DNA of 53,390 nucleotides, from contig JAPTJF010000432.1 in assembly GCA_029339195.1 (NCBI GenBank), positions 1-53,390 of the forward strand. The letters run 5' to 3'. Origin of the DNA: Micractinium sp. NFX-FRZ (taxonomy: Eukaryota > Chlorophyta > Trebouxiophyceae > Chlorellales > Chlorellaceae). The position numbers and the translations under genes are program-made. The notes beneath the pieces were generated by a model. It did no database searches, was not told where the DNA came from, and was given only the letters and a program-made list of their open reading frames with translations. Positions 1-11,330 of the stretch are shown here, piece by piece; the first letter of the stretch is position 1, and every line of letters begins with the position of its first letter.

Positions 1-113
1 GCCTGGCCTTGAAGGCTGCGGGCCTTTTAGGGCCCTAAATGGTGGGCCAAACGGGCCCTTGCATGGGGCAAGTCCTGAGCACAATTTGCTTCAACATGCC
101 TGCCTTGGCAGTG

Positions 114-3100
114 CTAGGCAGTATCCCGTTTGTGGCTGCCCCAACGGCATACAACAGCGGCTGCAATCCGTCCGTACCGTAGCACACCACGGCAGCAGCA
201 GGCCCAGCGGCATAACGGCAACAACATGTACGTATGTGCGTATGCGCTCCCGCTCACAGCGCAAAACTCCACTGCAGCTGCCGCGCGCCCGGGAGTGGGC
301 GGCGGCAGCGGCAGCACCCAGGGCAGGCACGCCCTCTCACCGCTGCGTGCGAAGCTCACTGGCGCGTCTGTGCAACCCTTGCCTCCGCCCGGCGCCGCGG
401 CGTTGCCCACTTGCGTGCCGTCAAAGGTGAGGACTATCTTATCGTATCCAGCATCTTGCGCCTCTCCCATCCCAGACAGAGTGAAGTCGAACCATGTGGC
501 GAAGCTGCCAACAGTGATGGTTGCGGTGGCGGTGCCGGTCTGCCTGTTGCCGTTTGACCCGCCACAGTTGGCGCTTCTCTCCACATTGAACCGGATGCGC
601 GCATTAGCGTTGCTTACCACCCATGGGTTGCCCCCTATCACACCAGCAGCGCTCGTGCTCCACACCAGTCCGGAACCAACAAAAATGCTTTGGCAGGACC
701 CCGCGTTGCAGCTCTCCGTGGCCGTGCACGCGGTCGAACAAGAGCCGCAGGCAGTGCTGTCAGTCAACAGATTCTGCGCATGAGGAGGGCGCGGGGCAGG
801 CAGCTGGGTCAGAGGTGCACGGAGATCTCTCACTAAGAAGACTCGCCGGCATGGGATTCATGCAACAAGGGGTGCGACTCGTCACACCTCCTCGCCTGCA
901 CCACCCTTTTCTTGCAAACACTTGGCACACCACAGGGTGAACTCCACCGCCCATTCCTCTCAAATCCTCCATTCCTTGCCCTTGCGGGTGTGCACCCACA
1001 TGGGGCACCACCAGCACGCACCTTGCAGGTTGCGCCACAGCAGGTGGTGCCTGCTGGGCATGCGTTATTGCATGGTGGGGGAGGAGGTGGAGGCGGAGGA
1101 GGTGGGGATGGTTTTGGCGGTGGGGGAGGCGAGGGGGAGGGAGGAGGGGGAGGGGGCGGGGAAGGGGGCGGAGGAGGCGATGGGCTGGGCGGTGGGGGAG
1201 GGGAAGGGGACGGGGGTGGAGGGGGCGAGGGGGAGGGAGGAGGTGGAGGTGGAGGAGGTGGGGAGGGTTTTGGCGGTGGGGGAGGCGAAGGGAAGGGAGG
1301 AGGGGGAGGGGGCGGGGAAGGGGGCGGAGGAGGCGACGGGCTGGGCGGGGGAGGAGGTGCGGGTGAGGGGGGTGGGGGCGAGGGGATAGGCGGTGGAGGG
1401 GGCGAGGGGCTGGGAGGTGGGGGGGTTGGGTACGGCGGGGGTGGAGGAGACGGAGAGGGAGGCGGGGGAGGCGAAGGTGAAGGGGGTGGAGGGGGCGAGG
1501 GGCTGGGGGGTGGGGGTGAGGGGCTTGGCGGGGGTGGAGGAGAGGGAGAGGGCGGAGGGGGCGATGGAGATGGGGGTGGAGGGGGCGAGGGGGAGGGAGG
1601 AGGGGGAGAAGGGCTTGGCGGGGGTGGAGGTGAAGGTGAAGGAGGCGGGGGAGAGGGGGAAGGGGGTGGAGGGGGAGAGGGGCTGGGGGGTGGGGGTGGG
1701 GGGCTGGGAGGGGGTGGAGGTGAGGGGGACGGAGGAGGCGGTGGGGAGGGGGAAGGCGGTGGAGGGGGTGAAGGGCTGGGAGGGGGAGGGGGCGGGGACG
1801 GGCTGGGCGGGGGAGGACGCGGGGAGGGCGGGGGAGGCAACGGCGGAGGTGGTGGCCGCGGCGGCCTTCGGCCTGGAGGGCTGGGTTGGGGGGAAGGCGG
1901 CGGCCGAGGCCTGCATGTACGAGAGGTGGAACAAGCAAGGCAGGAGATGAGTGCTACGAGGCCTAACAATAGTGGGGGCGCCAGAACCCGAGGGCCGTGG
2001 GCTGCAGGGACATGCCAGTCCAGTGCAAGCATGCTACAGCTTTTGTAGTTGGGCTGCTTTTATAAGCAGCAAGCTTGGGAAGCCTTGCAGTGGGCGACGG
2101 GCCAAGCTGCCCCAGGCTCCCCAAGGGGGGTTGCTCACGCCTGGGTGGCTCGGGGCGGAGGAGGGGACTGAGGTGGTGCAGGCGACGGTCTGGGAGGAGG
2201 TGGAGAAGGGGAGGGCGGTGGCGGAGGTGGAGAAGGGGAGGGTGGTGGAGGGGAAGGCGGCAATGGTGAAGGGCTCGGGGGAGGGGGAGGAGGACTTGGC
2301 TTGGGTGGCGGCGGTGGAGGCGGCGACGGCGACGGACTGGGTGGCGGGGGAGAGGGTCTTGGGGGTGGGGGGGATGGGGCCGGGCTGGGTGGGGGTGGGG
2401 AAGGGGACGGTGGTGGGGGGGAGTTGGGCTGTGGAGGCGACGGGGGTTGGGGTGGCTGTGGGGAAGGAGGCGGGGGCGGCGGGCTGGGGGGCGGGGGACT
2501 GGGGCTGGGCGGGCGAGGCGGTGGTGGCGAAGGTGGGGGCGGCGGCGCAGGTGGACTGGGAGAGGGTGGTGGGTAAGGAGATGGAGGTGGCGGGCGTGGG
2601 TTGGGGGGAGGGCGTGGAAGTTGCGGCGGCGGGGGTGGTGGGTTTTGTGGCGGTGGGGGAGGGGGACGGGGTGGCGGCGGGGGCGGCGGGCTGGGGGAAG
2701 GCGGCGGGGGGCTGGGTTGCGGCGACGGGGGTGGGCGCGGGGGAAAGGGCTGCAGGTTGCAGGGTGCAGGACACGAGTTGAAATAGGCAGAAGGGCGGTG
2801 GCAGAAAGGTGCCCGTCAAGGCGCAGCACGCCCACAGGCCGTGCCCTCCAGCCTGCCAGCTGGCACTGCTTCCCCAGCCGCTTGTGGCCGCCCAGGACCG
2901 GCAGGCATCTGTGCAGCCAGGTGCCAGGTGAAGGCTCCAACGTAACATGCAGCTGCCACTGGCCCTGCTGCCGGTCGGGTGGCATTGCCCTTTGCCGCGT
3001 GTGACCGCTCGGCCAGGGTGCCGTGTGTGCCGTGCAAGAGTGGTGTCCAAACACTGGATACCACCAACCTTTACAGGCCGCCTCTCCCCAAGCACCCTGC

Positions 3101-3280
3101 TTTACCAGTGGGACTTGAATGCACGCAACTCACCGGCTTGGGGCGGGTCTGGAGCAGGCCGCGCCGCAACGGCGTGCCCGTCTGGAATGCGTCGCCGCCA
3201 GCGGGCGTGTCACCAGTGGCACAGGCCAGCAGTGCCAGGGCCAGCACCGCCAGCAGTGTGGCGGGCCGCTGATGTTTCAT
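114..3280 (-). CDS. secreted hydroxyproline-rich (extensin/pherophorin-like) cell-wall glycoprotein
   Basis: Five-exon model with consistent phases: 3280-3134, 2749-2139, 1910-1022, 773-341 and 271-114, about 745 aa. Exon 1 begins MKHQRPATLLAVLALALLACA, a clear signal peptide. Exons 2 and 3 are almost pure PPSPPPP repeats, the substrate pattern for prolyl hydroxylation and arabinosylation in algal walls. Exon 3 ends with a Cys-rich knot (CNNACPAGTTCC), which continues in exon 4 with LLTDSTACGSCSTAC. A folded C-terminal domain of about 110 aa follows (residues TATATITVGSFATWF, YDKIVLTFDGTQVG); I do not recognise its family. The introns at 2138-1911 and 1021-774 join phases 2 and 0 exactly, which argues for one gene rather than two. 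Exon 5 is weak (no conserved text) and the true 3' end may lie elsewhere, possibly off the window. Role inferred: wall or extracellular-matrix structure. Confidence 0.72.
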
Positions 3281-4600
3281 CACACCACAGAGGACACTGC
3301 AGCAGAACTTGCACGAGGGCACCAGTCAGCTACCATGCAGGGACTGGACGCTAGGTGGACCCCAACGGCCGCCGTTGGCACTCGTCCATGCAGATGAGGC
3401 CCCCATGGGCCACCTTCACGGTGTTGGCCAAATCGCCATCTACCCATACAAATTGCGGGAACCAGCCTGAGGGGCACCCAATCACAAGTATTCTACCACA
3501 TCTGCCAGACCATTCCATTGGCAGGTGAGGCGGGCGGGCCTCCACCCTGGGGAGTCCACGGCACCGCCACCCTGGCAGTGGAACCACCGGTGCCCGGTGG
3601 CCACCGGGCAGTCTGCGCCCACGCTGAATGGCGTGTGTTCTGGTACCCACGGCACCTCCAGAGACACTATTGCGACTCGCAGCAAGGGCTGGTGAAGGGC
3701 AGATAGTAGCATACTGAGTACGAGCGCTCAACTCAGCAACATTCGGCTTTGAGGCTGCATTGTGTACCTCGTGGCGAGATGCTCGATGTGAAGCGCAGGC
3801 GCCGTCCCTCCCTCAGGCCTGGGGCTGCGGTATGTCGCCGGAGGGCGGTGCCGTTCAAGGAAGCTGTTGCAAACGTACGTCGGGCTAGCAGGTGCAATCA
3901 CATGCCATCAAAAGTAAGTGGGAGGGCGGCGGCTGCCCAAAGATGGCCTCCAGACACGAGAATGCCTGCGCCAGCTCAGCATGTGCCCCACTAGCACTCC
4001 CCTGCTCTTCTGGGGGGTAAAAGTCGACTTCTGCAAACAAAGCGCGACACAATGGACCCCTGGATTGTGCATGACTGCCAGGCGGATAGAAAGTGCTTGC
4101 AACCTCTCCCTGCTATCGCTCCCGAGGTCCCCTCGCACGCAGTCCGATCAACGCACCCAACCAGCCAAGTTGTGGCGCTCCTTTCAGTTGCCAATATGTG
4201 GGCCAGCAAGCCAATGGAAGCATCTCTACGTGAATCACGCTGATCAAATCATGGGGGCATGCGGACGGCTACGTGAGTCACGCTGCTTGCGTGATGGCAA
4301 GGGGGCGGCGGCACCCCTGGGGGCGGGGGCGGCGGCGACTAACTTTTGCAATGCTGCCTTCGGCATCTGCATCCCCGTTCGTTGCACAGATCACGCGTGC
4401 TGCTTCATTTGCAGAGCGCGGTCAAGCACATACTGGTACCAGGCCAGGTCTGTCAGTGCTGCTCAGTAGCCCACGTGCCGCCGTCCCGTGGGTGCCTGCA
4501 CTGGGCGGTCTACGCGGGCTGATCCGGCTTAGCATTGCAGCCGCGACGTGGGACGTAGACCCGAGCGCAGGATCGCTCCGCGCTCGGGCACTTGAGCGAC
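3281..4600. other. intergenic region between divergent HRGP and NHX genes
   Basis: About 1.3 kb of upstream DNA shared by two divergent genes. It has no ORF with convincing conservation. A short minus-strand stretch around 3712-3351 reads like protein in two frames and is discussed as a finding. Promoters of both neighbours should lie here, but no clear TATA box or regulatory motif was recognised. Confidence 0.5.
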
Positions 4601-7600
4601 ATGTCGGAGTCTAGCTATGTCTCGGTGCGTGCTGCAGACTAAATGATTCGGCAGTGGTCATGCTGGCAGCACGCCGCCTGCTCTGGTGCCGCCGCCGTTG
4701 TCGTTGCCGCCGCCGCCGAGCCACCGGGCGCCTGCCCCCAGGTCTGCTGCCCATCCTGTACCTCTCACTGCAACCGCATTTGCCCCTGCCCTGCCTCTAT
4801 CGCCTGCTTGCGTGCTGTCCGTGTTGCCGTCGTCCGTTGTCTGTGCAGAGCTCTCAGTACTCGAGGCCCTTTTGTCGCCGCCCCTGCCGCTGCTGCCGCT
4901 GCTTTGTGCAGCTGCGGTGACACGCCCGTCCGCACGCACCACCCACTCACGTGTTTATCTGCCCGCGCCCTCCCTGCCTTGCCTTTCCCTTGCACCTCAC
5001 AGGGCGAGCTAATGATTGTGTGGCTGCTGCTCATTGTCACGCTGCTCACCGCTTACGTCATCCAGCGGCGCCGCTTCCGCTGGCTGCCGCCAAGCAGCTC
5101 GGCGATGCTGCTGGGCATTCTGGCAGGGGCGGTCAGCAGGCTGGCGGGAATGGAGAAGCCGCTGCGGTTCAGGTGTGGAGGAGGGAAGGGGAGGGGCGGG
5201 GGCAGGGAGGTCCACATTTAGTCATGCTGCGGGAGGCAGCGGCAGGGGCAGGAGCACTCTTGGGGGTTCGTGCAGACATGGCAAGTCTCGAGGGCAGTAA
5301 CGGAGGCAGGCCGCAGGGGCAGGGGTGCCTGTTAGTGTGCGTGCGTGCATGTGCAGGCGCAAACCCGTTGGCACCTTTTCCGCCGCCGCACATCCCTCCT
5401 GCTCCCACCGCTGCACCCTCTCCTGCGCCCCTCTCCCCGCTGCTGCTGCCCATCGTCTTTCCCCCCCTCACGCCCCGCCCTGGAACGCTCCAATACACAC
5501 CGCCGCCGGCAGATCCCCTGCAGCCCCGCCTCTCGTTTGCGCCCGCTGCCGCCCGCCCACCGCCTTCAGCCCTCCCCAGCCCCCGCCGCCACTGACGCCC
5601 GCCACAACGTACATGCCCCCCGCATGCGTGCCCACCACCGCAGCCCCGGCGCGTTCTTCTACGCCCTCCTGCCGCCCATCGTCTTCCAGGCCGGGTTCAA
5701 CATGCGCAAGCGCCAGTTCTTTGCCAACTCGGGCGCCATCCTCATGTTTGCGGTGAGACGCCATAACTGGCATGTGTAGTGACTCGGGTGGATGGGGTGC
5801 TCGGGTGGGGGCTGGGCCCGCTACACAAAACGAATGTTTGCAGTGAGATGTTATGCCTAGTAATGGGCCTCCTCAGTGGTGACAGCTGATTTCTACCAGT
5901 GTGTTGAATGGTCGTGCGGATGGGGCTTGGGGGTGGGGGCCGTCTGGCGTGCTGGCTGAACGGACCGCTGGCACCGATACTGCTTCTTCTGATGCTACCT
6001 GGGCCCGCTGTTCTGCCGCTGTGCCGTCCCAGGCCACGCTGCGAGAGCATCAGACGTGGTGGGGCTCTGGGCGCTTCCACCGCTGCCCTCGTGCCTGGCC
6101 GCTGCCCTGCTGGCAGACTTCTTTCATTTCTTTGCTCACCCCTCTGCTCTTCCCTTCTATACCCCCCTCCTCCCGCAGGTGCTGGGCACTTTAATATCAG
6201 CCCTCGTGTTTGGGCTGGGCACCTACCTGCTGGTGCTGGTGGGCGTGGTGCGGCGAAGCCACCTGGCGGGGTCACCCTTTGTGGAGTGCCTGGCATACGG
6301 TGAGGGTGGGGGTGGTGGGGAGGGCAGCCAGGCGGAAGCCGGGGAGACCTCTCCTGGGTGGGATGCCTTGGGGCCAGTGTGGGCGCAAGGGCCGCAGGGA
6401 TGTTGAGAATGGTGGGGTTGCTTGGTAACGTCGATTGGTGGAGTGGTCTGGTTTGCAGCGAGGGAGGCGAGTCGGGGAAGAAGGCGGTGCACGGGGGCGG
6501 GGGGCTGTTTTGGGCAGCGCTGGTCGGTTGCCAAACCCTTTTGCGCGGGGATGCACGCTTGCCTACCCGTTGCTTTGAACAGTTGCTTTGAGCTGGTGCC
6601 ACGCACACTGCAGGCTCCGCCATTTCCTCGATCGACCCCGTCGCCACTCTGGCGGTGCTGGCTGACGTGGAGGTCCCCCCCCTGCTATACAACCTGGTCT
6701 TTGGAGAGTCGGTGCTCAACGAGTGAGTGAGCGGAGGGCGACGGAGGGCGGCTCGAATGGAAGCTGGCGTGCAGGGGTGGGCAAAGATGGGAGCCGGTGT
6801 GTGTGGGCGGGTGAGGCAGCCAGCGTCCCGGCCGGTCCTGCCATCACTCACTGCCCCCCCTGCTTCCTAGGCCTGCTTTCTCATCCCCTGCCCACCATGC
6901 CGCCTTTACGGCCCAGAATGAAACGTGCCTCTGCCCCCTGCCCTCTGCTTCCGTGCCGCAGCGCCGTCTCCATCGTCCTCTTCCGCTCCATGTCCGACTT
7001 CTCTGACAAACCCTTTGGCCTGGGCACCCTGCCAGGTGAGCCTGAGGGCCAGTGTGCCTGTCGTCTGCTTTGCATGTCTTCCCACCCCAGGTTGCTGGTT
7101 TTATGGGGCGGCTACTTTGCCCTGTGGGCATGCTTCCCCTCGCACTCCGCCTTTCCTCCCCTCCCGTCCATCTGCACTTCACCACCTGCTGCTGGGCCTG
7201 CTCTGCCTTGCCTGCTTACCTCCTGCCCTCCCCCCACCCCCTCCTCTGAACACATGCACCCGTCCGTCTGCGCTTCTGCATCCTGCTGCTGGGACTGCTC
7301 TGTCGTGCCCGCTCACCTCCTGCTCTACCCCACCCCCTCCTCTCAACACACATGCAGCCGTCCTGCTGCGCTTCTCCGTCCTGCTGCTGGGGTCGCTCCT
7401 CATCGGGGTGGGCGTGGCCCTGGCCTGCGCCTTTGTGCTGCGCAGGCTGACGCAGGACGCCGACAGCAGCAGTGAGTGGGGCAGGGCGTGGGCAGAACGG
7501 CGTGGCTTTTCCAGTGCAGTGCTGCCGTTGCGTGGCGTGGGTATGGAGCGGCGTGTGTTCCTGAACCGGGGGGCACAGGAAGCAGACAGCAGCAGTGAAG

Positions 7601-10600
7601 GGCCTTCGTGCACCGGTGGTGTGCAGTGCAGCTCCTGCTGGTGGTGTCAATGGGGTGCCTCAAGGCACTGACGCAGCGTGCAGGCGGCAGCAGTGAGAGA
7701 GGCGGGGGAGGCTGGTTCTCACTACTGTCCCTGCTGGCAGGTGCCGGTTGGGTGTGCCGAAGCAGCTCAGCTTGGCCCCACACTCCTCCCTGCCTGCCCT
7801 CCCCTGCCATGCGCCTTCCACCCCTGGCGCGTGCACCTCCGTCCCTGGCAATTCTAGGCCCCGCGCCGTCTGCCCGCTGCCTGCCCAGCCCCGGCCTCTC
7901 ACAGCCCTGCGACCTGCCCCCGGCCGCCCCTCCCACAGCCGTGCGCCGTGCCGCGGGCCCCCACCGCGGCAGGTTTGCCCACCCCTGACTTTCACAGCCC
8001 TGCGCCCTGCCCCTGCCCCTGCCCCCCCGGCACCCCCTGCAGGCGTCCCCAACTCCGCCTCTTACGAGATTGCCGTGGTCATCATGGGGTCATACCTGGC
8101 ATACCTGGTGAGACGCTTTCTTCCTGGCTTGCCTGCATGGACCCTTCTCCCTGCACATGGCCGAGGTGGTGGGCATGAGCGAGCGGCACAGCTGGCGCCG
8201 TTCTTCTGCCCTCATTACGTGCAGCAGCACCCTTGCCAGATTCAACACCCTGTACTGATGGTACCAAACGTCGGTTGGAGCGCAGGTGGCTGAGGTGGCG
8301 GGCATGAGCGGCATCGTGGCCCTCTTTTGCTCCGGCGCACCAACTGTACTGCTCTGCCTCCCAACTGTACCGCTCCTGCGCACAGGTGGCTGAGGTGGCG
8401 GGCATGAGCGGCATCGTGGCCCTCTTCTTCTCGGGCATCTGCCACAGCCACTACACCTACTACTCAGCCAGCCCGGGGTCACAGGTGGGCTGCTTGGACA
8501 GGCAGGGCGGGCAGCAGAGCGGGCAGGCAGGGGCACTTCCAACAGTTGCAGCCACAGGCACAGCCACTGTACTTGTTTCTACGCCAGCCCGGGGTCAAAA
8601 GTGGGCTGCCGGGGCGGACGTAGGGTGTTATGGCAGTGGGCTGCCGGCGCGGTCGGGCAGGCAGCTGCGCCCCTGCACGCAGGCACAGCCACTGGAAGAG
8701 ACTGGAAGAGTTAGAGGGCAGCGGGTGGCTGGACGGGGAGCGGGTGGTTGGGTGGGCAGCGGGTGAACTGGGCAGGCAGGCATGCAGGGAGGCAGGCTGG
8801 TGCACGTGCTCTCGTCTGCCCCTGCTGCATCTACTTCCACCAACAGCATGTTTCTGTGCCGCGCCTCTTTCCCTTTTTGCTTCCCTGCAGGCAAGCCTGC
8901 GCCCCCTGACCGAATGTGCCGCCTTTGTGTGCGAGATGTTGCCATCTACCCTAATACACTGCATATCCCCTGTGCTTTCCTTGCCTTCCCTGCAGGTCAG
9001 CCTGCGCCACCTGACCGAGTTCGCCGCCTTTGTGTGCGAGATGTTTGTGTTTGCCTACCTGGGGCTACAGGTGGCCACCATGCAGCATGCCTTTGACTTT
9101 GGCCTCTTCTTCAGCGGTGAGGGGCATGAGGGGTGGGAGCTTGTTCTTCAGCGGTGTGGTGCGTGTTGTGGCAGGAACCGGTGTGTGTGTGTGTGGCAGG
9201 AATCGGTGTATGTGTGTGTGTGTGTGTGGCAGCAGTTTCAGCAACCCTTTGTGGTCGGCCTGCTTGTCGGCAATGGGGCAGCGTGAGTGTGCGCAAGGCT
9301 GCTTGGCTTGATGCGAGGTTGGAGGGCTGGGAATGGGCGCACAGTTGTGGTCGGCACAGGCAGGAGCACGGTGCGGGGGCACTAACGGCGGAGCTGGGAA
9401 ATGGGGCAGTCCAGACGGGCGCTGCCTAGGAGCGGAGGGCGGGGTGATGCGCCCAGCCGTGCGCCCGCCTGCACACCAACCCCTGTGGGGAATTCAGAAG
9501 GCGGCTGCCTCCCCTCGGGCATCCCCCGGGCCGTGGCTTCCTGCACTCGCACCTGCACCACCACCCTCTGCTCCCCCTCTGTCACTGGGGGCGCAGATTG
9601 CACGGGTGCTCTAATCCCACACCACTATTCCTGAGCTGCCGTTCTCTCGCTACCCAACTCTCCTACCCTCCTTCCCCTCCCCCTGGCCCGCCCCTCCTCC
9701 ACCCCTCCCACTGCTCTCCTCGCTGCCCCCCCCCCCTCCCCCCCGTCCCCCCAGGCATCCCCCTGGCCGTCGCCTCCCGCGCCTGCAACATCACCCTCTG
9801 CTCCCGCATCATCAACACGTGGCGGGAGCACCCGCTGCCCCTCAACCTGCAGCGCATGCTGCTGGCGGTGGGGCTGCGCGGCGCAGTGGCATACGGCCTC
9901 GGTGAGCCCCTGCGGCTTGAGTCCCGCTGGTTCCGTGGACTTTGAGTGTAAATCTGTCGGATGCAGCGGTGCACCTCTGTGCTGCCTCCACGCCCCGCCT
10001 GCCCTCCTGCCCTGTTGTCACGCCCGTCCGCCCTGCGTGCCCACCCGCCACCTGCTCCCCACTGCCCACACCCCACCCACATCCTGCTCCCCAGCCCCTG
10101 CCAACCTGCCCCTATCCCACTGCCCCTGATACAAAGCTGGCAATTAGCCAACTCCATCCGCCTCTTGCCCCCGCCCGCGCAGTCATCAACCTGCCCCGGT
10201 CCGACCGCCCCGGCGAGACAGGCATTCCCGCCATCGAGACCGCTGCCCTGCTGATTGTGGTGGTGACGACGCTGGGCCTGGGGTCGGCCACCGGCCCGCT
10301 GCTGCGCTACTTTGACTTGGAGGGCAAGGATGATGCTGCCTTGTACGGGCTCTCCTGGACCGCAGGGCTGAGGTGAGCTGGGATGGCTGTGGAGGCTGCC
10401 GCTGCTGAGCCCTTGCAAGGCCCCTCCTGCCTTCCTCTGGGGCCGTGCCTTGTGCCACCTAAATCCTGCCGCCCAAACGCTGCCAAGCGCTGCCAACCAA
10501 GCGCTGCCAACCCCTGGTTCTGGCGGCAGCATGGCAGCTGGCCACCTGTGTTGTGACCACTCAATTCCTGACCCTGTACCGCACTCATAATCTCCCCCAT

Positions 10601-11069
10601 GCAGCGACAGCATGGCGCCCGACCAAGGCAGCGCCCGCATCGAGGTGGAGCAGCAGTCCGCCTTCCACGACTGGTTCAAGGTGGGACAGGCGGGCGGGTG
10701 GGGGTGGGAAAGGCTGCAGGGCAGCGGGTGCACAGGCAGGTCCAGAGAACTCAGTTTTGGGGCGACAGGAGGGCGCTCAGCTACTCACACATGCATGATG
10801 CTTGCCTTCCTGCCTCACTCCTCTCGCTGGCTCCTCCTTGCCTGCAGGCGGTTGATGAGGAGTACTTGAAGCCTCTGTTTGGGGGGCGCCACACCGCTAG
10901 CAGCACCCGGTTGGGACAGGACAGCAGCACCCAACAGCAGCAGTACCACGGGGTGGTGGTGGATGGAGGGCTGCCAGGGCTGGGGGATTCGACAGAGGCT
11001 GAGATTCAGATGCGCGAGCCGGGGCCGCACGGCGGCGGGCTGAGCGGGCGGCGCCAGGGCGAGGAGTGA
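4601..11069 (+). CDS. NHX6: endosomal/intracellular Na+(K+)/H+ antiporter, NHX5/6 type
   Basis: Fourteen exons: 4601-4624, 5003-5172, 5644-5752, 6179-6299, 6614-6722, 6962-7035, 7358-7471, 8043-8107, 8386-8484, 8996-9116, 9755-9901, 10183-10372, 10605-10680, 10848-11069; 546 aa with all phases consistent. The family exchanges Na+ or K+ for H+ across endosomal or Golgi membranes. Visible hallmarks are the amiloride-site motif FFYALLPPIVF (about 69-79), the ion-path motif GESVLNDAVSIVLF (172-185), SDKPFG, and RGAVAYGL near residue 380, with about ten hydrophobic segments. The hydrophilic tail (from about 450) is rich in Gln and Gly. Length matches plant NHX5/6 (about 520-540 aa). The start is a 24-nt micro-exon (MSESSYVS) spliced in phase to GELMIVW; an alternative start inside exon 2 is possible. 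Several introns hold decayed copies of adjacent exon edges. The class assignment (NHX5/6 rather than vacuolar) is inference. Confidence 0.93.
8884..8995 (+). repeat. pseudo-exon copy of NHX exon 10 with intact acceptor
   Basis: A CAG acceptor at 8888-8890 is followed by a copy of the exon 10 start that reads ASLRPLTECAAFVCEM, against the true VSLRHLTEFAAFVCEM starting at 8996. The spacing is 105 nt and the interval is open in the same frame, so use of the upstream acceptor would insert 35 residues. Confidence 0.75.
9180..9228. repeat. GT-rich microsatellite in NHX intron
   Basis: Two short GT runs separated by GGCAGGAATCGGTGTA lie in the intron after exon 10. They follow a decayed copy of the exon 10 end (TTCTTCAGCGGTG near 9145). 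Confidence 0.8.
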
Positions 11070-11195
11070 GCGGCGGCGGTGGCCGGCGCCGTTGCATTGC
11101 AAAATTGCAAGCGCATAATGAATCCCTCCCCGACCTGCATTCCAAGATGATCTCCTGCAAATTGCACACTGCCTGTACAGCTGATTGGAAGGCCC

Positions 11196-11200
11196 TGTAA
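11196..11200 (+). promoter_or_regulatory. TGTAA polyadenylation signal of the NHX gene
   Basis: TGTAA, the usual green-algal polyadenylation element, occurs 127 nt after the NHX stop and about 130 nt before the next start codon. This places the two plus-strand genes very close together. Confidence 0.6.
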
Positions 11201-11330
11201 ATGAAGCGCAATCAGCCCAATGGCGGCACGCTGTGGCGGTGGCGGCAGAGCACGGCCAACACGGAAGGGGAGTGTCATCCGCTTCGTTACAGCTGTTCTG
11301 CTCATATCGAGCATCCTCACCCTTTGAACC

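Noticed and set aside
912..2048. Plus-strand glycine-rich ORF of 378 codons
   Set aside because: It is the complement of the minus-strand PPSPPPP tract; it has no signal peptide or splice context, and the minus strand gives a coherent spliced secreted protein.
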